From the NCBI RefSeq assembly GCF_005144865.1, contig NZ_SWFM01000001.1:1240001-1304000 (forward strand): a stretch of 64,000 nt of DNA. The letters are read 5' to 3'. Positions 25,411-33,600 of this stretch are shown in pieces (within the stretch, counting starts at the first letter, position 1; every line of letters begins with the position of its first letter). Under the pieces are notes generated by a model. It saw only the letters and a program-made list of their open reading frames with translations, was not told the origin of the DNA and searched no databases. Origin of the DNA: Guptibacillus hwajinpoensis. Lineage in GTDB: Bacteria > Bacillota > Bacilli > Bacillales > Guptibacillaceae. Made by a program: the position numbers and the translations under genes.

Positions 25411-25510
25411 TTTATTGTCCACTTTTTCTTTTTATTAGCCAAAATCGACTTATATTGTCCAAATTCGAAATATATTGGCCAAAATTCAATTTTATTAGCT
25501 AACTAGAGTT
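25411..25510 (+). repeat. 20-bp tandem repeat array (about five units)
   Basis: Five units begin exactly 20 bases apart at 25411, 25431, 25451, 25471 and 25491. Each starts with a TTTATTGTCC/TATATTGGCC-type 10-mer followed by an AAAATTCGA-like 10-mer. The last unit decays. The period equals two turns of DNA, so all units face the same side of the helix. It lies in the 500-base region before an MFS exporter. The rest of the gap 25289-25410 shows nothing recognisable. Confidence 0.8.
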
Positions 25511-25713
25511 AGTCTAATTACTGACGAACCAACAGCTTCTCCTCCGTTGTCTGACTATTTCGCGCTCCAAACAAGAGGTTTGTAAGCTGAGATGTTTAGG
25601 AGTATAATTTGATAATTGATTGTAAAAAAATGACCCCTTTTTTAAAACTTATGTCTATGAATTTAGCTTTCTATAAAATGATCCAATCGAAAAAAATGAG
25701 AGGAGGTTGCGAG

Positions 25714-27168
25714 TTGACGACTCAGCCTTATAATAAAGTACTCATTGCCGCGTTATTGCTGGCAGGGTCCTTTATTACAATATTGAATCAAACCCTTATG
25801 ATTACAGCGATTCCTCCTATTATGGAGGAAATGAATATTACGGCCAACACGGCACAGTGGCTAACAACGGTGTTCATGCTCGTTAATGGCATTATGATTC
25901 CGATTAGTGCATTCTTACTTGAACGATTTACATCTCGGCAGCTGTTTATGTCAGCGATGGGCATCTTTGCAGTCGGAACAATTGTTGGTGGCATTGCTCC
26001 TAACTTTGGCGTCTTGCTTATGGGTAGAGTCATTCAATCTGCTGGAGCTGGAGTTATGCTACCACTGATGCAAACGGTGTTTCTGATGATATTCCCAGTA
26101 AACAAACGAGGCGCAGCAATGGGTTACATTGGTCTTGTTATCTCATTCGCGCCTGCGATCGGACCTGCATTGTCTGGTTGGATCACAGCGAACTATTCCT
26201 GGCGATTGCTTTTCTGGGCAATTCTACCGCTAGCCATACTCATTCTCATCATTGCCCGCTTTGTTATGAGAAATGTCACTGAGCTTACGTATCCGAAGGT
26301 CGATCCTATCTCTATTATTCTTTCATCGATCGGCTTCGGCGGACTGCTTTATGCGTTCACAAGCGCCGGGAATTATGGTTGGGATAGTGCGAGAACCATC
26401 GTTGTTCTCCTTATCGGAACGATTACACTAACCATTTTTATACTAAGACAACTTAAAATGTCGCACCCTATGCTCGAATTCAGGGTATTCAAAGATAAGA
26501 TTTTTACGATCACAACGATCATCGGTATGATTATGTTTCTTGGATTAATTGGTGCGGAGACATTGATTCCACTTTATATGCAGAACATGAGGGATTTCAC
26601 TGCATTTGAATCAGGATTAGTCCTATTACCGGGTGCTGTCATTGTTGCTTTCATGTCTCCTCTAACAGGTCGCATATTTGATAAATTTGGAGCACGCGTG
26701 CTTGCGATCGTTGGATTAACGATTGTAACTGCAGCGACATTTGGCTTCTTATTCCTTGATACAACAACAACGATTATGTTCTTAACAGTCATGTATGCGA
26801 TTCGGATGTTTGGCTTATCGATGGTGATGATGCCTGTTACGACAGCTGGTTTGAATCAAATGCCAAGGCACCTCATTCCGCACGGTGCAGCAATGAATAA
26901 TACAATGCGCCAGGTTGCCGCATCTGTTGGTACAGCAATTCTAGTTACTGTGATGACAACAACAGCACAAACGGCGCAGCAGGAACCTTCTATTTCGAAC
27001 CCTAATATTTATGGAGTGAACGTGGCTTTCCTTGTCATCCTTGCCCTTACAGTTATCGGATTGATTCTTACGTTTTATATCAAAAAGAATGGTCCTGGTG
27101 AAGAAAATGTTTCTAACGACATCCAACACGGCGAGGAAGAAGGTTCTGCTAAGACAGTGAATATGTAA
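25714..27168 (+). CDS. DHA2 family MFS multidrug exporter (14 TM)
   Basis: A 484-residue transporter of the EmrB/QacA (DHA2) family with about 14 hydrophobic helices. LNQTLMITAIPPIMEEMNI is the D1-like N-terminal motif, TTVFMLVNGIMIPISAFL and RVIQSAGAGVMLPLMQTVF follow (motif C), and ISFAPAIGPALSGWI is the antiporter motif. The frame is open from 25609, but GAGAGGAGG sits seven bases before a TTG at 25714, which matches family length; the upstream TTG at 25609 with TAGGAG could add a 35-residue leader. Proton-driven drug efflux is expected; the substrate is unknown. Confidence 0.88.
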   Translation: MTTQPYNKVLIAALLLAGSFITILNQTLMITAIPPIMEEMNITANTAQWLTTVFMLVNGIMIPISAFLLERFTSRQLFMSAMGIFAVGTIVGGIAPNFGVLLMGRVIQSAGAGVMLPLMQTVFLMIFPVNKRGAAMGYIGLVISFAPAIGPALSGWITANYSWRLLFWAILPLAILILIIARFVMRNVTELTYPKVDPISIILSSIGFGGLLYAFTSAGNYGWDSARTIVVLLIGTITLTIFILRQLKMSHPMLEFRVFKDKIFTITTIIGMIMFLGLIGAETLIPLYMQNMRDFTAFESGLVLLPGAVIVAFMSPLTGRIFDKFGARVLAIVGLTIVTAATFGFLFLDTTTTIMFLTVMYAIRMFGLSMVMMPVTTAGLNQMPRHLIPHGAAMNNTMRQVAASVGTAILVTVMTTTAQTAQQEPSISNPNIYGVNVAFLVILALTVIGLILTFYIKKNGPGEENVSNDIQHGEEEGSAKTVNM

Positions 27169-27175
27169 CCTATAG

Positions 27176-27211
27176 AAAAACGCTCAGCCAATATGCGCTG
27201 AGCGTTTTTTT
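27176..27211. terminator. bidirectional terminator
   Basis: AAAAACGCTCAGC and GCTGAGCGTTTTTTT stem between convergent MFS genes. Confidence 0.9.
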
Positions 27212-27214
27212 CAA

Positions 27215-28444
27215 TTAAGATTCTTTCACTCTTTCCATTTGAATTGCCTTCATTTTAAAAGGTGAATTTGCACATATCAGCAAGCCGATAGCAAAGAAGA
27301 GCATCAACACCGATCCTGAAACGACACTAAACCTTATGGAAATCAGCTCAGCAAGTACCCCGCATGCTACCATCACAAGTATGGTAAACAGCGCTTCGAC
27401 AAAGCTATATAGACTCCCAATTCTCCCCATAACGTCAACTGGAATATTGTTTTGATAGAATGTGTAAAAACCTGTATTCATAAAAGCAAGCGAAAAAGAA
27501 AGGACGAAGCATCCAATTGAAGCTATCGTGAAACTAGAAGAGAACGTAAACACCAGATAACCACATGCAAGAATCGTAGCTCCAATCCCAATTAGCCAGG
27601 AGTCCGATACCTTCTTTACGACTAACGCATTGATGATGGCACCAATCAGGATCCCCGCTCCCGCTACACTAACTAGGAAGCCGTATTCTGTATTTGTTAA
27701 CAACAACACTTCTATCGCAAATGCTGCTTCAAGTGAATCCACTCCCCATGTCATCACAGTAACCGCGCTGAAAAGAGAATAGATGAGAATCACATATCTT
27801 GATCTTCGGCTAAAGTGATACACAACGCGCCAATCTTCTTTAAGTGTTGCTAGTGAAAGTGGAGTTGAAGTCACTCTTGTTATCCACTCTTTCTCTACAT
27901 CAGGTAACAAGAAAAATAGAAATCCTGCTAGTAGAACAGCAGCTGCATTGATGAAAATAGCGTCGGTAGGCGTTCCGATCATAAACAGTAATCCCGCTAC
28001 TGCTGGCCCGATAACAAAAGCGCCTGAATCAACTAAACTTCTTATTGAGTTAAATCGTTTACGCTCGTTTACTGGAATTAGCTTCGTGATATACGTCATT
28101 GAAGTTGGATGGAACACCGAACTCGCCATATTAATCACGAATACGAAACCATACAGAATCCAAATTGATTGTATAAAAGGAAGACAGGTAATGAGAGTTG
28201 CTTCAAAAATCGTAAGTCCAATCATTAATCTTCTTTTGTTCATCCTATCAATTAACGTTCCTGACCATCCATTCGTAAAAAGAATGGCGAGAGGTTTAAG
28301 TAAGTACAGTCCTATCACCGCAAGTGCCGATCCCGTTCGATCAAGAATAATTAAATTAAGTGCAATGTGATAAATCCAGCCTCCTATATTCGAAATTCCA
28401 ATTCCAAATAAAAGGATGACAGGATTTCTCCATACCGTTTTCAT
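27215..28444 (-). CDS. MFS transporter (MFS_3/macrolide-efflux type)
   Basis: A 409-residue, 12-helix transporter. NIGGWIYHIALNLIILDRTG and LYLLKPLAILFTNGWSGTLIDRMNKRR (motif A) place it in the MFS_3 group that includes macrolide exporters. The second half carries LVSVAGAGILIGAIINALVV. The ATG at 28444 follows GGAGGGAGC. The striking feature is a complete T-box leader at 28487-28765, which puts the gene under uncharged-tRNA control and points to an amino acid or amino-acid-derived compound as cargo. Confidence 0.87.
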   Translation of the reverse strand: MKTVWRNPVILLFGIGISNIGGWIYHIALNLIILDRTGSALAVIGLYLLKPLAILFTNGWSGTLIDRMNKRRLMIGLTIFEATLITCLPFIQSIWILYGFVFVINMASSVFHPTSMTYITKLIPVNERKRFNSIRSLVDSGAFVIGPAVAGLLFMIGTPTDAIFINAAAVLLAGFLFFLLPDVEKEWITRVTSTPLSLATLKEDWRVVYHFSRRSRYVILIYSLFSAVTVMTWGVDSLEAAFAIEVLLLTNTEYGFLVSVAGAGILIGAIINALVVKKVSDSWLIGIGATILACGYLVFTFSSSFTIASIGCFVLSFSLAFMNTGFYTFYQNNIPVDVMGRIGSLYSFVEALFTILVMVACGVLAELISIRFSVVSGSVLMLFFAIGLLICANSPFKMKAIQMERVKES

Positions 28445-28486
28445 AAAAAGCTCCCTCCAATCGCAATAAGTAATTTGAAACCAATT

Positions 28487-28765
28487 AAAAAAATCTCACC
28501 CCCAGGACGTGTAGTCCTGGGGGCGAGATTACTTATCGCGGTGCCACCCCAGTTTAGTCATGTGTCACCACATGGCTCTTATCAGGTACGGCATTAACTG
28601 CTTATACCTTAGCTCTATAACGGGAGCACCCGTTACACCATCCCCAAATTCGGTTCCAATGTACAGCTCAGAGGCTTGTTTCAATCCCATCATTCTTGCC
28701 CCCTTTCAGCTAACGGAGCTCTCTGTAAAGAATCACGATATTTACTCTTCTCTTCATCGCATTTA
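28487..28765 (-). promoter_or_regulatory. T-box riboswitch leader
   Basis: On the minus strand: GAAGAGTA (stem I AGTA bulge), CAGAGAG...GCTGAAAG...CTCTGAG (stem I distal arm), the T-box antiterminator core AACTGGGGTGGCACCGCG (28537-28554) and the terminator CTCGCCCCCAGGAC/GTCCTGGGGGTGAG with a T7 tail. The specifier region reads GAGCTGTACATTGGAACC; the codon is most likely UAC (Tyr), with AUU (Ile) as the alternative by register. The rest of the 28445-29029 gap holds no gene. Confidence 0.9.
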
Positions 28766-29029
28766 ATTTGTTATAGATTACCAGAATGACAGAATGAATG
28801 TAAACACTTTTCTGAAATCAATTGTTTTCCTAACCAAAAAAAAGGCTAGATCATTTGAACTAGTAACAGTTACTTTGAACTACAAACTTTTAATTCCACT
28901 TGCGAATTCACTAGTTATTTTTGAGTATTTGTCGGATGTGCAAAAGGACAATGTAGAAAGTTGTTGAATCCTCTCCTTAACCCGAAGAGAAATCACTGTT
29001 CGGGAATATACTAGAGGAGTGATTAAAGA

Positions 29030-30205
29030 ATGTTTAAGCGTCTCGCAGCATTTGCTACATCTGCAACTCTACTTATGTCAGTGGCTCTACCAGCTTCAGC
29101 TACAAATTTGGAAGGAAATGAAGCGCCTAGTTATTCCAGTGAGCAACAACTTGCTCCACAAGAACTAATCGTTCATTTTAAAGATTCAGTCAAATCTACA
29201 TATGCTAAAGAACTTGTTGCTAAGGTTGGCGGCAACGTAATTGAAACCACAGACGAATTTATGGTCGTAAAAGTTAACGGTTCCGTTACTGAAGCAATTA
29301 AAGGTCTCGAAGGAAATAGCCTTGTTGAATATGCAGAGCCGAACTCAATGTTCCACGTTAACTATGTTCCTAACGATCCTTTCTACAAAACAAAGCAGTA
29401 TGCTCCGCAAAAAGTAAAAGCTGAGCAAGCATGGGACGTAACTCAGAGCAATTCCTCAGTGAAAATTGCTGTTATTGATACTGGCGTCGATTACAATCAC
29501 CCTGATCTTGCTGGTAAGGTCATCAAAGGCTATGATTTCGCGGACAATGACAACGATCCGATGGATGAACATTACCACGGTACACACGTATCCGGTATTG
29601 CTGCAGCTAAAACGAATAATGGAATTGGAATCGCTGGTCTATCACCGAACGCTTCCATTCTAGCTGTGCGTGTACTCGATGAAAGTGGTAGTGGTTCATT
29701 GGATGACGTCGCACAGGGCATTCGTTATTCAGCAGATCAAGGTGCACAGGTTATTAATTTAAGCCTTGGTGGCATACTTGGTTCTCAGACATTGAAGGAT
29801 GCTGTTAACTACGCTTGGAACAAAGGATCAGTTGTTGTCGCAGCAGCTGGTAACGAAAGCTCACCAAAGCCAAGCTATCCAGCTTACTACTCTAATGCAA
29901 TCGCAGTAGCAGCTACAGATCAGAACGATACAATCGCTTTCTACTCGAACTACGGAACATGGGTTGATATTGCTGCACCAGGTTCAAGCGTCTACTCTAC
30001 TATGCCTGGTAATAGCTATGACAACCTATCCGGTACTTCTATGGCATCACCAGTTGTAGCAGGTGTTGCAGGACTATTAGCTGCACAAGGCCGAAGTGCT
30101 TCAGAAATTCGCACAGCTCTTGAAGAGACGGCAGATAACGTTACTGGAACAGGTACACTATTCCAAAACGGGCGTGTGAACGCAGCAAATGCTGTTCAGT
30201 ATTAA
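29030..30205 (+). CDS. secreted subtilisin-like serine protease (S8)
   Basis: A 391-residue preproenzyme. Residues 1-25 are a Sec signal (ending PASAT), 45-110 an inhibitor I9 propeptide (QELIVHFKDSV...VEYAEPN), and 118-391 the catalytic domain. The triad is Asp150 (AVIDTGVD), His183 (HGTHVSG) and Ser337 (GTSMASP), with AAAGNE as the oxyanion segment. The ATG follows GAGGAG. Such alkaline proteases digest external protein after exponential growth. A strong terminator follows. Confidence 0.95.
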   Translation: MFKRLAAFATSATLLMSVALPASATNLEGNEAPSYSSEQQLAPQELIVHFKDSVKSTYAKELVAKVGGNVIETTDEFMVVKVNGSVTEAIKGLEGNSLVEYAEPNSMFHVNYVPNDPFYKTKQYAPQKVKAEQAWDVTQSNSSVKIAVIDTGVDYNHPDLAGKVIKGYDFADNDNDPMDEHYHGTHVSGIAAAKTNNGIGIAGLSPNASILAVRVLDESGSGSLDDVAQGIRYSADQGAQVINLSLGGILGSQTLKDAVNYAWNKGSVVVAAAGNESSPKPSYPAYYSNAIAVAATDQNDTIAFYSNYGTWVDIAAPGSSVYSTMPGNSYDNLSGTSMASPVVAGVAGLLAAQGRSASEIRTALEETADNVTGTGTLFQNGRVNAANAVQY

Positions 30206-30220
30206 GGAAATAAACTAGTA

Positions 30221-30253
30221 AAAGAGGATGCTGAAGTACCGGCATCCTCTTTC
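30221..30253. terminator. intrinsic terminator
   Basis: AAAGAGGATGC...GGCATCCTCTTT with a T-rich tail after the protease gene; likely also used by the leftward small gene at 30270. Confidence 0.85.
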
Positions 30254-30269
30254 TAATTTAGTTGCTCTC

Positions 30270-30470
30270 CTATTCGTTTCTAATTCCTTTTTTTATTTCC
30301 ATTATAGTTACAGTTAGAACAAAAATTATAATAAAGATGAGCATGTTTGCAGGCTTTCCGTCAGCGGTAAATACTATTGAAGTATCTCTATTCTGATACA
30401 CGACAAATATAAAAACGGACCATAAACTCATTATTCTTAGCGAGCTATTAAGACACTCTGATTTAAACAT
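30270..30470 (-). CDS. small membrane protein of unknown function
   Basis: A 66-residue protein with two hydrophobic helices (LRIMSLWSVFIFVVY and MLIFIIIFVLTVTIMEI). A GTG at 30482 is in frame, but it lies inside AAGGTGATC, which serves better as the Shine-Dalgarno site for the ATG at 30470. No family recognised. It is followed by a shared terminator. Confidence 0.55.
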   Translation of the reverse strand: MFKSECLNSSLRIMSLWSVFIFVVYQNRDTSIVFTADGKPANMLIFIIIFVLTVTIMEIKKGIRNE

Positions 30471-30498
30471 TTTTATGATCACCTTCTACTTCAATAAA

Positions 30499-30640
30499 TT
30501 AGCGATGAGTAGCAAAGCTATTATCTTGTATTACTTTGTAGTTCATTTTTTCATCTTCAATTTTAAAATGTGAAGGAAATACATCCCACTTTTCCCTTTT
30601 CAGAATTCCATTGTTATTTTTAGAAGGTTTTAATACATTG
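30499..30640 (-). pseudogene. 3' fragment of a gene cut by a repeat element
   Basis: A minus-strand frame ending at TAA 30499-30501 encodes about 45 residues, including NNNGILKREKWDVFPSHF and KIEDEKMNYKVIQDNS. It has normal codon use but no start, and upstream it runs into the repeat remnant E. This is best read as the surviving C-terminus of a gene truncated at the element boundary. I do not recognise the family. Confidence 0.4.
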
Positions 30641-30770
30641 TTGTCTTTGAAAGAAGTTTTGTGAAAAAACCATACTTAGCTGATTGAAGCGGAAGGATGC
30701 TCACCGCCCGCACCAAGGAAAGCGAGCATCCTGGAGCGCAAATCAACTACTTTAAAGAAATAACTTGCTT
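30641..30770. mobile_element. MITE-like repeat remnant E
   Basis: Contains ATTGTTGTCTTTGAAAG, ACTTAGCTGATTGAAGCGG, AAGGATGCTCACCGCCCGC and AAAGCGAGCATCCTGGAGCG. The central segment between GATGCTC and CACCGCCCGC, about 80 bases, is deleted. It abuts a truncated gene fragment on its left. Confidence 0.75.
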
Positions 30771-30777
30771 AGATCAC

Positions 30778-31071
30778 CTACCAGAGTGGTTCATCCTCGT
30801 TGCTTAGTTGAATGTAAATAGGTGATAAAAGGATTGTAATACTGAAAATTACCAAGCTAAATACAAGGTAAAAAGAAAGCGACATATTGATTACTATTGA
30901 ACAGGCAAGAGGAATAAGGACAAGCATCGATGTTAGACTTGAACGTTTCCTCGCTTTGGGCGTTAAGTATTGTTTCTTATTGCAGTTTGGGCAAGTAGAC
31001 TTATAGTTGAATGTTAATTTCAGCGATTCACTCCACCGCCATTCGTATCCACAATTTTGGCATACTGGCAT
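30778..31071 (-). CDS. TIGR04104-type zinc-ribbon membrane protein
   Basis: A 97-residue protein. MPVCQNCGYEWRWSES and STCPNCNKKQYLT carry two CxxC pairs that form a zinc ribbon, and two hydrophobic helices follow (SMLVLIPLACSIVINMSLSF, YLVFSLVIFSITILL). This is the layout of the TIGR04104 putative zinc-finger family. A TTG at 31086 is in frame, but GGGAGGGAATAGC-ATG sets the start at 31071. Function unknown. Confidence 0.82.
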   Translation of the reverse strand: MPVCQNCGYEWRWSESLKLTFNYKSTCPNCNKKQYLTPKARKRSSLTSMLVLIPLACSIVINMSLSFYLVFSLVIFSITILLSPIYIQLSNEDEPLW

Positions 31072-31128
31072 GCTATTCCCTCCCAAAACCTTTTCTCTTC
31101 TACTCAGTTACTTACGAATTAATTCATT

Positions 31129-31698
31129 TCATTCCACAAAGTATTTCTCATCATTTTTACCCATCTCTTCTATTTCATCTTGATGGCTTTTTACGAATTC
31201 CTCGACTACCTTTTCATCCCATATCTCGCCCTCTTCAGGGAATTTATTAAACTTCTTTGAAAGCACTTCTACCATTCGTTCTCTCGTTACGCTCACATCT
31301 GAACCTTCTATTCTGAAACTATATTCTTTAGCATTCGGTACTAGAATCGTTAAATAGATCGCATTAAAATAGAAGTTCTTACGTTCGGAATTCTGTCCGT
31401 TAAACCAATGAGAGTCAAACGATTCTTGCGAAATACTTTCATCAACTCCATACGTCACACTGATCTTCTCACCTGTTAAATCCAGGTGGTTTACCGTCTC
31501 ACCACCTGCTAACTCGCGAAGCAAAGCGGAGTTATTTGAATTATCACCAACATACGTACCGCTATACGCTAGAATAGCATCGATCTTAACGTCTTCGATT
31601 GCTTTAATATCTGGCTTATCTTGAGACGCAACTGAACAACCTGAAAGAAGTAGGATTGCTAGCATGACATAGATGACTCCTTTATGTCCTGTGACCAT
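31129..31698 (-). CDS. DUF4825-domain lipoprotein
   Basis: A 189-residue lipoprotein. A short signal ends in the lipobox LLSGC (Cys21). The mature part contains ILAYSGTYVGDNSNNSALL, the DUF4825 signature, and an acidic C-terminus (HQDEIEEMGKNDEKYF). DUF4825 occurs in Bacilli in secreted or lipid-anchored proteins and in some anti-sigma-like proteins, without known function. AAGGAGAGAG precedes the ATG. Confidence 0.78.
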   Translation of the reverse strand: MVTGHKGVIYVMLAILLLSGCSVASQDKPDIKAIEDVKIDAILAYSGTYVGDNSNNSALLRELAGGETVNHLDLTGEKISVTYGVDESISQESFDSHWFNGQNSERKNFYFNAIYLTILVPNAKEYSFRIEGSDVSVTRERMVEVLSKKFNKFPEEGEIWDEKVVEEFVKSHQDEIEEMGKNDEKYFVE

Positions 31699-31776
31699 TT
31701 GAAACTCTCTCCTTACTAAAATCGTATGTATATCTCATTTACGAGGGAAGAAACCATAAAGTTTCATACTCATAGG

Positions 31777-31813
31777 AAAAGGTAACTCCCGTGAATACGA
31801 GAGTTACCTTTTT
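31777..31813. terminator. intrinsic terminator
   Basis: AAAGGTAACTC-CGT...ACG-GAGTTACCTTTTT, a long stem with one mismatch, after the VOC gene at 31844. Confidence 0.85.
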
Positions 31814-31843
31814 CGACCTTATTAACCTAACTTAGCGCTACAT

Positions 31844-32245
31844 CTATTGAGGCATACGTTCCATATCCATGTATAAAATATTCCACCGATGACCATCTAA
31901 GTCTACGAAGCCAGCCCCATAAAGCCAGCCTTCACTTTCAGCAGGTTCACCATAGATTTTACCCCCAGCTTGTTTCACTTTGTTAATTAACGAATCAACA
32001 TCATCCTTACTTTTAGCCCCAATCGAGAAAAGCACTTCCGTTGCTTTCTCAGCATCCCTCACTTCATGATGAGTAAAACTCTGAAACCTGCTTTCTTCAA
32101 AAAGCATGACCGTCGATTCCTTATCGCCGATTACAACCCGTACGCCATCGCCAACAGCTTGAACAGAAAAGCCAATCTCTGTGAAAAACGCTTTTGATTG
32201 TTCAAGGTCTTTCACTGGTAGGTTAATCCATAGGCCAGAAAACAT
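31844..32245 (-). CDS. VOC family protein
   Basis: A 133-residue VOC protein with the two-repeat fold: LWINLPVKDLEQSKAFFTEI at the N-terminus, VMLFEESRFQSFTHHEV in the middle and AGFVDLDGHRWNILYMD at the end. It is a paralogue of 12197-12613. The ATG at 32245 has GAGGAGGAGA before it; the upstream ATG at 32263 merely overlaps this site. It is the last of a row of three leftward VOC genes. Confidence 0.87.
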   Translation of the reverse strand: MFSGLWINLPVKDLEQSKAFFTEIGFSVQAVGDGVRVVIGDKESTVMLFEESRFQSFTHHEVRDAEKATEVLFSIGAKSKDDVDSLINKVKQAGGKIYGEPAESEGWLYGAGFVDLDGHRWNILYMDMERMPQ

Positions 32246-32291
32246 TCTGAATCTCCTCCTCAAAATGGAAAACTTTCACATACGAAAAGCC

Positions 32292-32723
32292 TCAAATCTT
32301 ACTCTGCTGAAGCTTCATCACTTGGTCTGTATGAAAAGGTGAATCTTTCACTTCGTTCACGACACTAAATGGATTCCCATCAAGGTCATAGAAATCAAAG
32401 CACGTCATCCCACCAAATTCCTCAAGAGCTGTGGTCCTCACGCCATTTTCATTAAATTGAGTATATACACTGTGGATATCGTCTACTAAGAAATTGAAGT
32501 ACGCATTTCTTTTATTTTCATTAACATTAAACTCAGAAGACGCTACTTTCTCAACCTGTACTAAACCTAACTGCGTAGAACCATCTGAGAAATAATAACC
32601 AATTCCTTTCTCAGATCCCTCTCCCCACTCTTGAATTTTTCTCACACCAAGATTTTTCTCATACCATGAACTTGCTTCCTCTAAATCCGTTACAGGTATA
32701 AAAACACTTCCAACTCGAAACAT
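32292..32723 (-). CDS. VOC family protein
   Basis: A 143-residue VOC protein. MFRVGSVFIPVTDLEEASSW and YEKNLGVRKI open the fold, VDDIHSVYTQFNENGVRT and FDFYDLDGNPFSVVNE close it. The start is the ATG at 32723 after GAGGAGAGTATAT. It is about 50 bases from the next VOC gene, so the pair may be co-transcribed. It shares the IPV(T/S)...SSWY N-terminus with the VOC protein at 32987, and these two are likely duplicates. Confidence 0.87.
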   Translation of the reverse strand: MFRVGSVFIPVTDLEEASSWYEKNLGVRKIQEWGEGSEKGIGYYFSDGSTQLGLVQVEKVASSEFNVNENKRNAYFNFLVDDIHSVYTQFNENGVRTTALEEFGGMTCFDFYDLDGNPFSVVNEVKDSPFHTDQVMKLQQSKI

Positions 32724-32798
32724 ATATACTCTCCTCATAAATGAATTAACGATACATTTGATAAGGCCCTTGAAAAATAAGTTACTCCCATTTAATTA

Positions 32799-32985
32799 GG
32801 CTCTTTTCTCATAGATTGTTGCTTTTGAAAGAATTTTTGTATAAAAAATCAAATTTGGCTGAATGGAGCGGCGCTCGATTCCTGCGGGACTAGCGGGACA
32901 GGTGAGACCCCACAGGCGCAATGTTTTGTGCGCCGAGGAGGCTCACCGCCTCACTCTTATAGCAACAAAGTATACGAAAAGAGCC
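32799..32985. mobile_element. MITE-like element F with 8-bp target duplication
   Basis: The element runs from GGCTCTTTTCTC to CGAAAAGAGCC, inverted ends followed by GTTGCT and preceded by AGCAAC. Both sides carry TTTAATTA (32791-32798 and 32986-32993). The right-hand part of the core (CGCCCGCCCCGC...GGAGCGGAAAT) is deleted. The right duplication contains the stop codon of the next VOC gene. Confidence 0.85.
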
Positions 32986-32986
32986 T

Positions 32987-33409
32987 TTAATTAAGATTCG
33001 GAGCTAAGTACTTCTCTTTAAAATCAGGACTCACTTCACTCCATACATCAAACTTATTACCATCAAGATCATAGAATACAAAGTTCCGCCCAATGTGTCC
33101 TCTATTCTCAATATCTCCTACTCTTATCTTCTTCTTAATAAACTCGTTTCGAATGCTTTCTAGAGCCTGTATCCCATCGACCTCAAACGTCATTGAAAAG
33201 CATTCATTCCCTTCATTGTCATAGAAATTAGAGCTTTGATCATCTTTTGCTTTCACCAAAAAGAGACTTTGATTAGCGATGTTAAGAATCGCTTTACTAC
33301 TGTCCATATAGCTCATCTCAGCTTCTAAGTTTGTAATATACCATTCAGAGGAAGTCTCTACATTTGATACAGGGATATAAGTCGTACCAATTCTAAGTAG
33401 CTTACCCAC
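32987..33409 (-). CDS. VOC family protein
   Basis: A 140-residue VOC protein: IGTTYIPVSNVETSSEWYIT at the N-terminus, GNECFSMTFEVDGIQALESI in the middle, and NFVFYDLDGNKFDVWSE at the end. The start is a GTG at 33409 following GGAGGAGATGG. Its stop codon TAA lies inside the target duplication of element F, so the insertion happened exactly at the gene end without harming the protein. Confidence 0.87.
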   Translation of the reverse strand: MGKLLRIGTTYIPVSNVETSSEWYITNLEAEMSYMDSSKAILNIANQSLFLVKAKDDQSSNFYDNEGNECFSMTFEVDGIQALESIRNEFIKKKIRVGDIENRGHIGRNFVFYDLDGNKFDVWSEVSPDFKEKYLAPNLN

Positions 33410-33509
33410 TATTCCATCTCCTCCTGAATTTCATTCCTCTGTTACTGTTCAACCTTTATTACCTAAAATCCTTCCATGTCTCTCTATCACACAGGAGTTT
33501 AGAAATGCT

Positions 33510-33538
33510 TTGACATCTAAAGAAAAATACTGTAAATT
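33510..33538 (+). promoter_or_regulatory. sigma-A promoter of guaC
   Basis: TTGACA (33510-33515), a 17-base spacer and TAAATT (33533-33538). The transcription start falls inside the PurR operator. Confidence 0.6.
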
Positions 33539-33541
33539 ATC

Positions 33542-33588
33542 AAATGGACGAACATTCAAATTAAAATAAAACGTATTATTCGTTTTTA
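33542..33588 (+). promoter_or_regulatory. PurR operator (two inverted PurBoxes)
   Basis: GGACGAACATT (core CGAA 33549-33552) and inverted TTATTCGTTTTTA (core TTCG 33579-33582) are 26 bases apart, as at 14211-14244. The second box ends at the guaC ribosome site. Confidence 0.65.
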
Positions 33589-33600
33589 GGAGTGATTCTC

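Noticed and set aside
25411..25510. The 20-bp repeats as a CRISPR array or plasmid iterons
   Set aside because: There are no unique spacers, units are degenerate, and no replication protein gene lies nearby.
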